Origin: Ustulina deusta
Lineage: Eukaryota; Ascomycota; Sordariomycetes; Xylariales; Xylariaceae
DNA: 64,000 nt
Direction of reading: 5' to 3'
Assembly: GCA_023159155.1 (NCBI GenBank)
Contig: JAJNNX010000005.1
Coordinates: 558,001-622,000 of the forward strand
Shown here: piece after piece, positions 21,989 to 33,099 of the stretch
Layout of the letters: each line of letters opens with the position of its first letter
Position numbering within the stretch: position 1 is the first letter of the stretch
Notes under the pieces: model-generated
Seen by the model: only the letters and a program-made list of their open reading frames with translations
Database searches by the model: none
What the model was told of the DNA's origin: nothing
Made by a program: the position numbers and the translations under genes

Positions 21989-24564
21989 TGTTCTATTCGA
22001 GGCAATTGCCTTTTTAGGTAGGTGGGTCTGGTGGTTCGGACAGTTTGACACCAGACAGTCTCGGCTGCATCCACACCAAGTATACTACTATACTATCTAG
22101 GTCGGGCGGGCGGGCCAGTGACGTGACGGGAAGGGGTCCCTGAACAGTTGGTGCACAGCTGAGTTAAGCCTATGCAGCTACGTCGGTTACTGAATAGGGA
22201 TTGGTAGATAGATGATGCAATGTCGGTATCGAGGATGGCTGGGCTGGGCTGGGTGAAGGCTGTCTTGATGGAATAGGAATGATGATCTAGTTGTTACCCG
22301 TTGAGGATGTGTCGATCAACGCAAGTAATGCTGGACTTGACAGATCGGACGAGTTGGAGGACACCAGCGGTATTTTATGTGTGTAGATCGGGAGCAACAC
22401 CATGTTCTCCACGTCTCCAACACACTTCTGATCACTTGTCCCCTCAGCTAGTCTCATAACCAACTGGATGAACTGACCTCTGGGCTTGGCAGTTCCGCTG
22501 CCCCAGGCTGACAGCTCTCGCATCCCTCGAGCGATGGCTGACGCACGAAGGCTCTTCTACCATGATGTCATGCACCTTTTTCGTGTCTGCTGTTATCTTG
22601 CCCCCCTTGCCTCCCGTCACGGCAAAGTATACAAAAAACGGTGTTGTAAGCCAGAAGCTGGAGGCAGAATGATCGCCGACACACCGCGTGCTGTTCCGAG
22701 TGCGGACCCAGAAGTGTCGATCTTCCCTTTCTAGGAGATAGCAAGACTATCTGACTGCATTCGTCAGGCGGATCTCGATAATTCCCACCTGAAGATACCT
22801 GACTTCGTATGGGTCTGCTATGGGAATCTCGGTGGGAAAAGTTCCCCTCAACACCAAAAGACTGATCGCCATTATCGCCACCCAAGTCGTACCACGTTGT
22901 ATTCCTCGTGACAACTGATACTGGTCGATCATCACTATTCCGGGCTTGGAGACGGACCTTTTTCATCGCTATCGTCTTATACATACATACTTCTCCTGCC
23001 CAAAGTGTTGATAATGGTCATGTCTATCACCAATTCCATCATTCAGCATGAAAAGACAGCAAAAGCGTATGGAGTGCGTTATGCTGTCTCTGCTCACCGA
23101 AATAAAAATGACATCGCGGCTCTAAGTCGACGTCACGACGCAGGAACTATGCCAGGCGATAGCAAGCGCCGGATGAATGAGCCGGTACCCCTGGCACTGG
23201 GAAGATGAATGGCCGCTTTTGCTACCGTTGTTATTATTTGCTGCCTATCTTAGATTGGGAGGTAAACACGGGAGCCCTCAACGCTGCAATGACTTTTGCA
23301 ACGGCCATCAGCAAAGCCAAAATCGGTACTACCTAACACGCTTAAGCGAGCCACAGAAACGAATCTGGACTTGTGAGACTATTTTTTCGCTTCAGCTCCT
23401 ACGTCATCATCGTTCGGTTCAGGTTAGATGGACCCTGAGGCGACCGTTCTAAATAGGTACCTAGCCCCACTGAAAGAAGGGGTAGGTACACTAGTGTAGG
23501 ACCCTTGAATACAGGGGGAGGGATCCGAATGGCAGGAATGGTGGGGTTTTCAATTTTCGATGCTGCCGGCGGCGGGGAAAGGGAACGAAGGGTCTTGTTC
23601 ACCCAAGATCCGAGGCTCTAAGATCCTTCCACGTCAACATCTCACCCAACCTACCGCCAATGTTTTCAGGGTTCTTTCCGGTACCGGGTCACACAGAAAA
23701 CACTCAATCACACGAAGCGGATATCTTCCGGATTGAGTTTGGGTTTGTCTCTGGATCGGGACCTTGGGAGTATGTATCCCAGATAGTACACTGCCTACCA
23801 GGTAGAGGTAGGTACATAAGGTATGTATACAATGTCTCCCACGTTTTGTGGATTGGTGTGGGTCATCTACTGGAGGCGAGGTAGTTCGCCTGGTTCGCAT
23901 CTCGACCAGGCTTCTGACCGACATAGTAGTAGTACCAACATGTACCTAGGTACCTCAGGCAGACTTAGTATACTACCGGTACCTAGGTACATGTAGGGTA
24001 GGTACTAGTAGTACCTACATAGTTATAGTACCTAGTTATAGTACCTAGTTATAGGTAGATTAGTTACACACCCTCCTACGCAACCGCCTAGCCGAGTCTT
24101 CATGTTCTAGAACCTCGATGCCATGCATCGCATTACAGTACTTGTCCATATCGTATCTACATAAGTGGATGTGTCACAACCACTCTATGTATTACCTCGC
24201 GAAGCCGCAAAACTCCCGTCGTCCATCTTGCCGAACAACTCGCTCGCACATTACCTCCTTTTTGGTGATGTCAGACGAATGTTGTATGGAGATACCAATT
24301 ACAATACAACGTTGTCTGGGCTGCACTAGATGGTCACGGAATGGCTACCTAGGTATGCAATGTGCTTTTTCGCGGTAGGATCGAGCCAGGGTGCCCAGGC
24401 TGACTGACATACAAGGTATTTTCGGCTGAGAGTGTCCGCGCAAATGTCAGTCGGAACCTCACATACACGCGATCGATTCCAGCGGAATCACCCAATTCCG
24501 TTTCAGTTGAACCGAGCCTTAACCTTTCGTTTCAGGTTGCGCGTAGCTGCCTATCCGACCCATC
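21989..24564. other. Intergenic region rich in TAGGTACC-like words
   Basis: It holds the promoter side of the 100-aa gene, a ggctggg tandem near 22240-22255 and, at about 23.94-24.06 kb, a dense cluster of TAGGTACC/GTACCTAG words with a 13-bp tandem repeat. Frames at 22568-22984 (-) and 23634-23924 (-) show no family signal. I see no gene. Confidence 0.5.
23941..24060. repeat. Clustered TAGGTACC words and a 13-bp tandem repeat
   Basis: The palindromic word ggtacc/cctaggtacc recurs several times. At 24021-24054 the 13-bp unit agttatagtacct is repeated twice plus a partial copy. The same words appear in other intergenic parts of the window. Confidence 0.75.
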
Positions 24565-25961
24565 CTATAGGTTGGTGAATGTCCACGAGCTCTCCCAAGA
24601 ATATGTCTGTTTGGGTCCGGTGATCTGGGCATTCCCTCGTCCCCATTCCGGGCTGTTCGAAGGCTTGTCAGTTTCGAATAAACTGGACGGCCTGTGTCGC
24701 TTATCCCAGTTATTATGGGGAAAGACACTTACTGGTTGATTCCGTCCACATAGTCTTGCGCCTCGATTGCGACACACGAGCTTCGCACCACCTTCTTGTT
24801 CCTACTCGTCCCTTGCGTGCTCTTGAGATTGCTCGTTCCATCGAACCAGTTGCAGGTGTAGATGACGACGCCGGGCTGGTCGGTACGGAGCTCTGCCTTG
24901 ATCCCTGAGAAAGCGCTCGCCAGCGTGACCACGACGGCGTCCGCAGGCGCATCGTCGATCAAGAAGTAGCCGTTGTAGCCCTCGCACCCGCCACCTCCAC
25001 CGCAGTTGCTAGAGAAGCCAGCGAGCTCCTGCGCATGACCCAGGAGCATGTCCGGTGAACTGGCAAAGTCGTTGATGCTATTCGCCCCTGCTGTTGCGAT
25101 TTCACCTGTCGGCAAAGCTCCGTCGTCCGCTACTAGATATCGTTTCGAGTACGGCATATACAGAGTATGGCTCCAGATCTTGACGGTATCGGGATTCTTG
25201 TAGGCATCGAGATTGAAATAGGTATGATGCGTGAGCATGAGAGCTACGGAACGCCGTCAGTCACCGGATCAGATCACAAGCCAGGGCAGATTATCAGACG
25301 AACGTGATTTGACAATAGGCGATACCGCGTCCATCTTGACACTCCATTTGTCACCGTCGACGCTGTACGTGACATTCGCCAAGACCAGGCCCGGCATCCC
25401 TTTCGAAGAATTTGGTTCATCGCGGACCGTAAACGTGATGGAGTCATCTGTCGCCGCCGTTGCGTTCCATGTCCGGTAAGACCAATTGTTCGTGCCGGAG
25501 TGTAGCGTATTGCTACCGTCGTTTAGTTCAGTCGAGTACGTCTTGTTGTCGATGCTGTAGGTGCCATGACCAATACGGTTTACGTAGCGACCTGGTACGC
25601 TATTGTAGACGGGATGACCCGGGTCCTTAGCTGCGACTTTCTCAGTTCTTTGCATGCACGGCGCTAGTTAGGACGTCAAGAACACCTACCGTAGTATGCT
25701 AGGTCGTCATAGCCGAGAACGATATCAACATCCTTGCCGTCCTTGTCTTTCACGAAAAGGTTGGTGAGAGTAGCACCATACGGAATGAACTATGACCTGA
25801 TTAAATCATAACGAAAGTCAATACACGAGAGATGATAGACTAACTTGTGCCTTGATACTAGACGAGCTGATAGTGTATTTACCATCTGCGCCAAGCTTTG
25901 GGACATGAGCCTTCACATAACTCGTCGTCGTCAAGAGTTGGATGAATGATGAGAACCGCAT
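24565..25961 (-). CDS. Aldose 1-epimerase (galactose mutarotase family), probably secreted
   Basis: Five exons give 380 aa: 25961-25845, 25789-25690, 25630-25304, 25243-24733 and 24652-24565. The enzyme interconverts alpha and beta anomers of aldoses such as galactose and glucose. Family landmarks are in order: FIPYGATLTNLFVKD (~40-54), DPGHPVYNSVPGRYVNRIG (~75-93), LHSG with His116, LTHHTYFNLD with His187/188, AIEAQ with the catalytic-type Glu342, and HPEWGRG near the end. The N terminus (MRFSSFIQLLTTTSYVKA) reads as a short signal peptide. The third intron begins GTTCGT, a weak donor, chosen because only it restores phase (MDAVSPIVKS joined to PLMLTHH). A Gly5 run flanked by Cys (262-268) looks like an insertion. 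Other introns are standard. Confidence 0.9.
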
Positions 25962-26464
25962 CTTGTTAGAATATTCATTCAATTCGACCTAACGATTGTT
26001 TCTCAAGATAGAGTTTTTGAGGCGCCCTTCTAGTTTATGACTGCTCAACAAGTTCACTCCCGGCCTCTCTGCCCTTCCCACCCCTCTTTTCTCTTCAAAC
26101 CCATTTTAGAGAAATAGCAGAGGCGTTCCACTTGTTCCTGTTCACGAGATTAATCCCAGCCGGAGGGAAACGGCCCGTTGAGAATATGGGGTGCATATTA
26201 GCGGAATGCCTGCGAAATAGCCTGATTTGGGAGGCTGTCTTCTGTGGGGATTGAATATGAATAAGGTTACATAGGATCTCCCCGGGGCCGCTCCTACTTT
26301 ATGGGTTGCCCAACTATCCAGACACCGTGCATCCTGGAGTAAACCTACCATCGAGATTATCAATAAGAGCTGGATAATAAGTGGGATAAGATACAGGTAA
26401 AACTTTCATTTTCGATCGTTCGATGATGAGTTACTACTGCGGTCTGACTTGAGGCAGTGTATCA
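25962..26464. other. Intergenic region
   Basis: This is promoter DNA of the epimerase gene and the tail side of the decayed gene to the right. Nothing else is recognised. Confidence 0.5.
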
Positions 26465-26960
26465 TTCCGACGAAAGGGGTTAACGTGCGGGTACTTTTCC
26501 GGAGCTAGGTTTATTAGAGTAGTGTAAGTCCAAGACGTCGGATATAAAAGCGACGGCATGCTTGGAAATATCATTCGAGGAATAAATATGCTCAAGTTCC
26601 GGATGAGTTTGCATAATTGCGTCAGAATCGATGCCATACTTTTTGAATCCCTCTCATCGCGGAATCCAGTCGCGATTGCTGCCACATGCTCGAACACCAC
26701 GCCTCCTTGATAACCTCCGCTCTCCAAACAGCGCTGGCTTCATCAACAATCATCTGAGCGCCCGCCTTTGACTTCGGGGATACGTTGAGAGATGTTGAAT
26801 CCGATGTGGCAGTCAGGGCACATCCTCGTCCTTATCGGTCTTGTTAGTAGCGACACCTCTAAACATAAACCTACGGAGTGCGACCAGCCTTCTTACAGTA
26901 TTCATGAATGCATGGGGTGCCATAGATATACATCCAAGGTGCGACATCATCTAGATTGAT
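26465..26960 (-). pseudogene. Frameshifted remnant of an unrecognised fungal gene
   Basis: Coding-like segments lie in different minus-strand frames and appear to be one protein read in pieces: PWMYIYGTPCIHEYCKKAGR (~26950-26880), a probable intron with branch CTACTAAC, then CPDCHIGFNISQRIPEVKGG (~26830-26770), AQMIVDEASAVWRAEVIKEA with WCSSMWQQSRL (~26760-26670), and YGIDSDAIMQTHPELEHIYS continuing to a stop near 26480. The first junction looks like a deletion of about four bases, the second like an inserted G in a GAGAGGG run. No splicing that I could find repairs both. I cannot name the family. A CxxC pair in the second segment may be half of a zinc site. Confidence 0.6.
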
Positions 26961-27785
26961 AGGCTACCTACCTATCTAGATTATCGGGAAATCACGAGTT
27001 GACCGAGCACTGACACGTAGGCTAGGTACCTGCAGACAATCGCGCCGGAGCCTGACCTACCTTGTAACGGATTATACCAATCAAAAGCGGTATTCCAACC
27101 AGTGGCAGAATAAGTGGGACAGCCAGTGCTTAAGTGGATAAGTGTACCCCACTAAGCCCAGGGGAGCAGCCGCCATGACGCACTAGATAGAAAGGAAACA
27201 AGCCACACACAAAAAGGTGGAGCTGCCCAGGCAGATATTTTTGGATCCTGGGCAAATTAGTAAATATCTAGCTCAGGTAGTGATTGAACTGGTTCAATGG
27301 TCCGGTGGCTTGATCCCCCACTGTGCTCTGCTCGATCTGCCCGACAGTAGCTGTCAGTAGTCTAACAAGGGACATTCTCCTTGGGCGTACAAGTCATGAG
27401 GGATTCTTGTTAGGTTCAAAGGTGTATGGTCGAGTCCACAATAGAGTAAATCGACCCTCCTCAATTACTGTTACTACCTTATACTAGTACATGTATAGCA
27501 TTCTGTTGAAAGATTACGTATGAGGTATCTGAATCACTGACTCGCATGTACTAGTAAGTAGGTAGTGTAGCGTCACACTCAGATGGGTTAGGTATGTACC
27601 TAGTGTCTAACCCAATCTAGGTAAGTAGGTAGGTACTTATCTAGGGAACCCCCACCAAGCTCACACAACCAGTTCCTGTGGTTCTTGCTTGATTGCGTCA
27701 ACGCACTACCCAGATTACGACAGTGATGGTACGTTACCCTCTTTTACTTGATGCCGAGATCAAAAGAGCTGATAGGCTTAGCAAT
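26961..27785. other. Intergenic region
   Basis: It contains further TAGGTACC-type words (about 27010-27040 and 27590-27640). No gene is seen. Confidence 0.5.
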
Positions 27786-28304
27786 CTACGTCGTCCATGC
27801 AGGTAAAGCAATGATAGACGACTGTTCTGAGCCGCGGCCGTCAATCCTGGACAAATAAAGCGAACATCCATGCAGACTTCGCTCTCTCAGTTTGGTACAG
27901 ATTGCACTTTCGAACGGTTTGGAATGTTGCACATGAGATAAACAAACCATCGATCTACTGTCTACTATCGGCAATATAGGAACACGATTAACTTGGATCG
28001 TTACTGGATTAGTATTCTCTAACTCGCAGACCTCTTCGTAGTAGTATGGATCTTGACGATCGACCAGCTGGTGGATTGCCTTGACTGAGATATACTCGAA
28101 TTCATCGAACATCCTGCGACGACCAGTCTTGTCAGCCCACATGCTGATATATTGAGCATAATTACGAGGCGTTTGAGTCCCTTCTGCAGTCCATATTAGT
28201 CTTGTTTCTGCAAGCTGGTATTTGGCATGTTTGGCAGTTCTCTGCACAGTCCAGAAAACCTCCCTAGTGTCAACCGCGACCAGGCACGTAAATCCACCAA
28301 ACAA
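27786..28304 (-). CDS. Uncertain open frame, 172 codons
   Basis: The frame starts at an ATG (28304) and ends at a TAG near 27786. The central part (MWADKTGRRRMFDEFEYISV, then DRQDPYYYEEVCELENTN) has coding-like composition, rich in acidic and aromatic residues. Upstream in the same frame, coding-like sequence continues past a stop, which would fit a truncated or decayed gene. No domain is recognised and no splice sites are convincing. It may equally be chance. Confidence 0.25.
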   Translation of the reverse strand: MFGGFTCLVAVDTREVFWTVQRTAKHAKYQLAETRLIWTAEGTQTPRNYAQYISMWADKTGRRRMFDEFEYISVKAIHQLVDRQDPYYYEEVCELENTNPVTIQVNRVPILPIVDSRSMVCLSHVQHSKPFESAICTKLRERSLHGCSLYLSRIDGRGSEQSSIIALPAWTT

Positions 28305-29829
28305 GGATGTTCCTCAGCCGCATGGATATCTTTGACCCAATTGCGAAGATTGCCTAGTATCCATAAACCTCCCGAGTTCAGCCGCGATTGGCAAGCTTTC
28401 GATGTCGTTGGAGCAATGGGCCTCGTCCCATCCGAAACCAACGATAATGGATAATGGATAACCTAAGTGTCCAAAATCAAGCACTAAGATTGACCTTAAC
28501 CAAGACGCGGGAACACGACACGGATCTTGGAGCAGAATGATACTTCAAAATATCAATACAAGAAAACGCCAAGGTCAGCTGTGTACTGTCTGGCAGCTTC
28601 TTTACCGGCCGTCTAGCACCTTGTCCAGCATGCTCGCCTCCCTCCACGCGTATGCATTGCCGGACAATCATTCTGCCAAGTATTGGCCATTGTTGAATGG
28701 GTTAGCTGGCCACTTGTGGCCACGGTGGTTTTAGCAACGAGCCCTTGACAGGCGTTCAAGCCTCATGGGTGCAGCTCGCCTGGGCTGCGGAGGGCAGGGA
28801 ATCGTTGACAAAGTTGTCGAGCTTGCTGTGATTTCCCACCAATCACGGTGCGCTTCCCGTAGCACCACGGCAATTCATGGAGAGCGCTTCCGTCCAGTGA
28901 TGATGGAGTACGACGAAGAATCGACGTATCTCAGGTCGATTTGACGACCTCTCTTCTGCACTAATCAGATACGGAAACCCCAAGAGCGAGGGCTATGACC
29001 AACCGCTTTCCCCCTTGACCTTGCTTAGTTGGTTCGCTTCTGTGGCTCGAGAGTGTCGAGGTTCGCTGTGAATTACCGGACAGCGCCAACGCTAAATTGC
29101 TGGCCATGGTTGGATGGGCTGGTCATACGGATACTACTATTGAGGAGCAACCTTGTCAGAGAGTCCGCGATCTTGTTCGGAATACCGACATTGGAAACTG
29201 CAGTACACTATGCTCATATCTTGAGTTGTGCCCAGTACTACAAACATCCTAGTGCACAACCATCATTGGCCGAAGGGGGCGATCTCCTTTTCGGATAAGA
29301 ACCGCAGATAGATTGAGAGATGAGAGCGCGCAATATGCTTAGAATGTAGGAGCCTAGTTCAAGGGTTAAAAAATGACGTTCAGAGGCAGTTCGTAGATCA
29401 GAACAGCACCCCCCCCCCCCCCCCCCCCTCGGAGGCGTCTCCTGCTGACGACAGAATCGAGCGTCCTCGAACCGATCCACTAATCCGTGGATTTGCTGCC
29501 AGATCATTTTCAAGGAGCCATAAAAACAGCATATTGCGACAAGAAAGAGTATCGGGATGATCTTTGATTAGCCGCCTATGTTCGCTGCTAGGTTAGTGAT
29601 GTACTACACTAGGGAAGCTCATCAGGGGTTTTCTGAAGCAGTTTATTCTGCCCAGAGTAGAGCCCAGTGGTATATTTACGACTCGTAACTTGACAATGCA
29701 GCGGCCCACGCAATCTAGAAGAAAAAGAAAGCCCAACAACAACCTTGGAACTTGTCGCTACAGAGTCAAGTTGACAGAAACAGGTGATCTCTGTTACGGT
29801 TACTCGATGAGAGTCGATAAGTGCTTTCT
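28305..29829. other. Intergenic region with diverged repeat pair and poly-C run
   Basis: Two ~50-bp segments (28661-28712 and 29078-29130) share ccggaca, tggccat, gttg and atggg in the same order. A 20-nt C run lies at 29409-29428. No gene is seen. Confidence 0.45.
29409..29428. repeat. Poly-C homopolymer, 20 nt
   Basis: There are twenty consecutive C residues on the plus strand. This is the second long C run in the window; both are non-coding. Confidence 0.9.
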
Positions 29830-30679
29830 TTAAACTAGATACCAACGACAATCCCTCATATGCCCCGAGTTCCCCGTTTCCATTATCTCGCTGTAAGCAG
29901 AAAAGCAAAGCCAGCAAAAGACGTGACTACATTTGCGACCTTGAAGATGTCAGTACCCTGTGCTATAACATGCATGACATTACCCGCCCTCGGGCCAGAC
30001 ACAGGCGTTCGGCAATGGTAGTTAAGGACTTACAGGTCATCATATCACACCCACCGTCCTTCTGGATGTCAAAATGGCAGCTGGGACAGGGCTTCGAGGT
30101 TCTGCCCACCAGCTCCCGACTAGCGGCGTCGTCCCTCGCCCGCTGAAGAAGCGCCTGAGCCGTCTGTTCGGGCACGGATTGCCCTTGCGGCCCGAGCCCG
30201 GCCTGTCTCCCGGTCGAGAGCAGCTCGTCAAACTGCCGACAGGTGAGTCCGGGATGCCACGGCAGCTTATGCGCCACGCACGTCTGCCGGTGGCAGTGGT
30301 GACACGTCATGATTGGCTCGCCCGACCCGGCGGGGTGCGACTGGCCGGAGCCGCAGCCCTGGGCGCACCAGACGAAACTCGGGTCCTGCTCGAGCAGTCT
30401 GTTGAGCACCATCTTCTCGTACCGCTCAAACGTCGCCGTGTCGGCTAGTTCCTTCACCGCGAAATGGTCCAGCTCTGCCGGGCACTGCGGACAGGCGATG
30501 CGCGTGCCTCGAACCTCCAGGCTGCGCCGGATCCAATGTCTGACGCATGCGATGCACACGTCGGGCGTATGGGCGCTTCCGCAGCGCGGGGTCGTGGTTC
30601 TATACTCGGTTTTGGACTTCTCCTCGAGACAAATGAGGCATTGTCTTGGGCGTTGTGTGCTGGTTGGGCCGGCTCCCAT
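29830..30679 (-). CDS. RBR-type (RING-IBR) E3 ubiquitin ligase-like protein
   Basis: Two exons, 30679-30034 and 29939-29830, joined across a 94-nt intron (GTAAGT..TTCAAG) that splits a Cys codon. The product is 251 aa from the ATG at 30679; an in-frame ATG at 30781 would add 34 residues. RING1 is seen as QCLICLEEKSKTEY with downstream Cys/His pairs and ACPQCPAEL (~residues 13-67). An IBR-like part has WCAQGCGSGQSH and MTCHHCHRQTCVAH. The third module reads PCPSCHFDIQKDGGCDMMTC across the intron into RKCSHVFCWLCFSAY. RBR proteins form a ubiquitin thioester on a Cys of RING2 before transfer to substrate. The small size and lack of extra domains fit the many short fungal RBR proteins. No partner can be inferred. 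Confidence 0.88.
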
Positions 30680-30781
30680 TTTTTTGTATTCACTCTCGAT
30701 AGATGAAAACTCACTAATTAATCTATTAGGTGTCCAGGGCCTAGAAGATGGGTGGTGGTTATAGCTGAGGATAATAAGCAC

Positions 30782-31491
30782 CGCTCCAATAATTGCACAT
30801 TTGGAAGTAGTTGGCCGGGATCTTATGATGGCGCAAAGACTTGTTCCCCGGAGACACTCTTAGGCACTATGGCAGACATTCGTGACATTCTGGGTTTCTA
30901 CAATAGTCTAGGTAGAGTAGCGGACCTTGCTAGAACCTGCTATCGACACCTCAGTTTGAGAAACGGCGTCCTCGAGCGACCGTTTATCCTCTGCTTTCTG
31001 TATTCATGCGCGACCTTGTCAATGGGGAGGTGGAATGCCCTGATCGCCCGCGAATTTACAATTGGCTGAATGGCATGTAGGTAGCTGAGCGTAGAGAGTC
31101 TTGGCACATAGGGGAAAGATCATCATCGGCTGCAAACGCCACCACGAAAAAAACCCTTCAGCTTTGCGTTAGTTGAAAATGTCCTCCAAAGAGCCATTTT
31201 CCAAGCCCCTACTCACCACCGACCCGGTTTCCAAGTCCGTGCGAGCCACACTCCTACAGGATTTCTCCGTTCTTTGAGGACTGGGTATTTTCATTTTTTC
31301 CTCAGGCCAGTCGGGGGAGTAAGTAGACTTGTGTCGCTGAACTTGCCTTAGAAATGTGCGAGGTCTATTCTATGCTTCCTTCAACGCGGATCCCTGCGCG
31401 GCTGGCGAAGTTAGATACGGTATCGGTACGTAGTTACTCGTGTAACCTTCGAGCGGGGAGATTATGGTATTCAAATCCTCCCCGTGCGACC
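30782..31491. other. Intergenic region
   Basis: Upstream DNA of the RBR gene and 3' flank of the methyltransferase gene. The 105-codon plus frame at 30752-31069 has no recognisable features. Confidence 0.5.
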
Positions 31492-32755
31492 TTAGCCGTG
31501 TGAAGTGATACTCAATATCCTGATAGGTACCGCGGCTGCGTAGAACAGGGCCTTCTGCTCGCGCATCGGCTTGGCTGCGAACGTTATCTCCTCGACCGCA
31601 AAGTTCGAACGGGCTAGCAATGAACAAAAGTTAGTATGTCCGTGTTTAGAATGAATGGGGATATGATAATATGGGAACATACCACACTCATCCTGGAAGG
31701 TCTGGAAGGTGTCGGCGTTTCGAACAACGCCGGCGATGATAACTAGAAGACCGGGTCGCATTTGAAAGAGCTGCCGAAGCGTCTGTATGAGAGCCTTGAT
31801 GGCCTCTTTGTCATAGGTCTGTGGCAATAATCAGTTCACTCGTTTCTTCTATCTCATCTATATCATCGTGTACCCCTGAGGGGAATTAGTACTTACGATG
31901 TCAGCTCCGATTACCACATCATAGGGGTCCGAGGAGCACTCCTGTTCGAACCACGTCCCCTTAAGCTCGTCGCCCCACCACAGCGTTCTCGCCGAGACTA
32001 ATCTTTCTTCTTCGATATCATTGAGAGCAAGGTTTTCTTTGAGATAGTCGACGACCATCTCATCCCCGTCTGTGGTGGTTACGTGTCTCGCACCCAGGTG
32101 TTTGGCGCACAAGATAGCGAGGAAGCCTGTGCCAGCACCCAGCTCGAGGACGAATTTCCCTCTAATGAGATCGTGGCCGGGGTTCGTCAATAAGTAGGAG
32201 CCGAGATGTAGAGCTGCTTCCCAGGTGCGATGACCTGTAGTGCGGGACCCGGATATCATGTTTCGCCTCTCTAGTAACGTGATGGTAGGCTCTTCTTCAG
32301 TATTTCCGCTGTCGCCCGCTTGATACTTGTTCGCCTGGCTTTCGGCCAGACAGGTGAATGTCACGTATGCTCGCTCCTTCATCGTCTCGAACTCAGACGG
32401 CACGCCATGTGTCATGAGAGTGCCAATGCGGCCCATCAGATCATCCGAGATTTCCTAGCATCAACATCAGTGTTTTGGGTTGGGGAACGTGGAATGGAAT
32501 ACCCGTGCGTACATCTTCCTCGGGATCCTGAATCGACTTCTCAATTCGAGCTACGAGTGGTCGCAGGACACGCAGCTGGTACCTCTCTGGCGGCAGTCGA
32601 GCGTTGCGGCTCTCGTCGAACAGGTGTTTGAACAACCAGGCCTGCGCATCGCTACGTCGGAGCAGCTGTGGATGTGGCCAGGCCAGGAAGTCTGTCTCGA
32701 AGAGCTGAAAATACTGGCGCCTCAGTAGTCGTAGTTGGGGATCTACGTCTTCCAT
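31492..32755 (-). CDS. eEF2 lysine N-methyltransferase-like protein (EFM3/FAM86 type)
   Basis: Four exons (32755-32513, 32454-31897, 31818-31683, 31613-31492) give 352 aa. The introns begin GTACGC, GTAAGT and GTATGT, and phases match. The FAM86-type N terminus (FLAWPHPQLLRRSDAQAWLF, LPPERYQLRVLRPL) precedes a seven-beta-strand methyltransferase. SRTTGHRTWEAALHLGSYL (~151-169) is the family substrate-side motif. FVLELGAGTGFLAILCAKHL (~182-201) is SAM-binding motif I, TTDGDE follows, and YDVVIGADI is the post-I region. IIAGVVRNADTF and a C-terminal PIRILSI complete the fold. The yeast homologue methylates a lysine of translation elongation factor 2; the cytosolic role here is by homology. Confidence 0.87.
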
Positions 32756-33099
32756 AGTGCCCGGAGTAAGACTTGTTGTTCAACAGTAGGTATGGATTTG
32801 ATTTGTCTGTGCGAATGCACCGGAATATTCCATAGTACCAAGTACCTCCTTACCTTATGCACGCTATAAGTATGTGGGGTACATATCCCCACCTAGGTAC
32901 CTACCTAGGTAACAATAGGGTAGGTTCCCCGCCCTGACAGGAGGCTCGCAGTTGATGCTACCTTTGTAGTAAATCCCCTTTAGGAGTCACTGCACTCCCT
33001 TCCTACTTACCTTTGCCGATTACCATATTACAAAAGGGCGGCACCTATCGACAGTCACTCGAAAAGTCTCATGTCAACCTTCCTCAAACATCAAATGCC
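32756..33099. promoter_or_regulatory. Promoter region of the methyltransferase gene
   Basis: Upstream DNA of the minus-strand methyltransferase gene. It contains a cluster of CTAGGTACCTACCTAGGTA-type words at about 32886-32915. No discrete TATA box was identified. Confidence 0.35.

Noticed and set aside
22568..22984. 138-codon minus-strand frame
   Set aside because: No family features, no splice partners, and composition like surrounding non-coding DNA.
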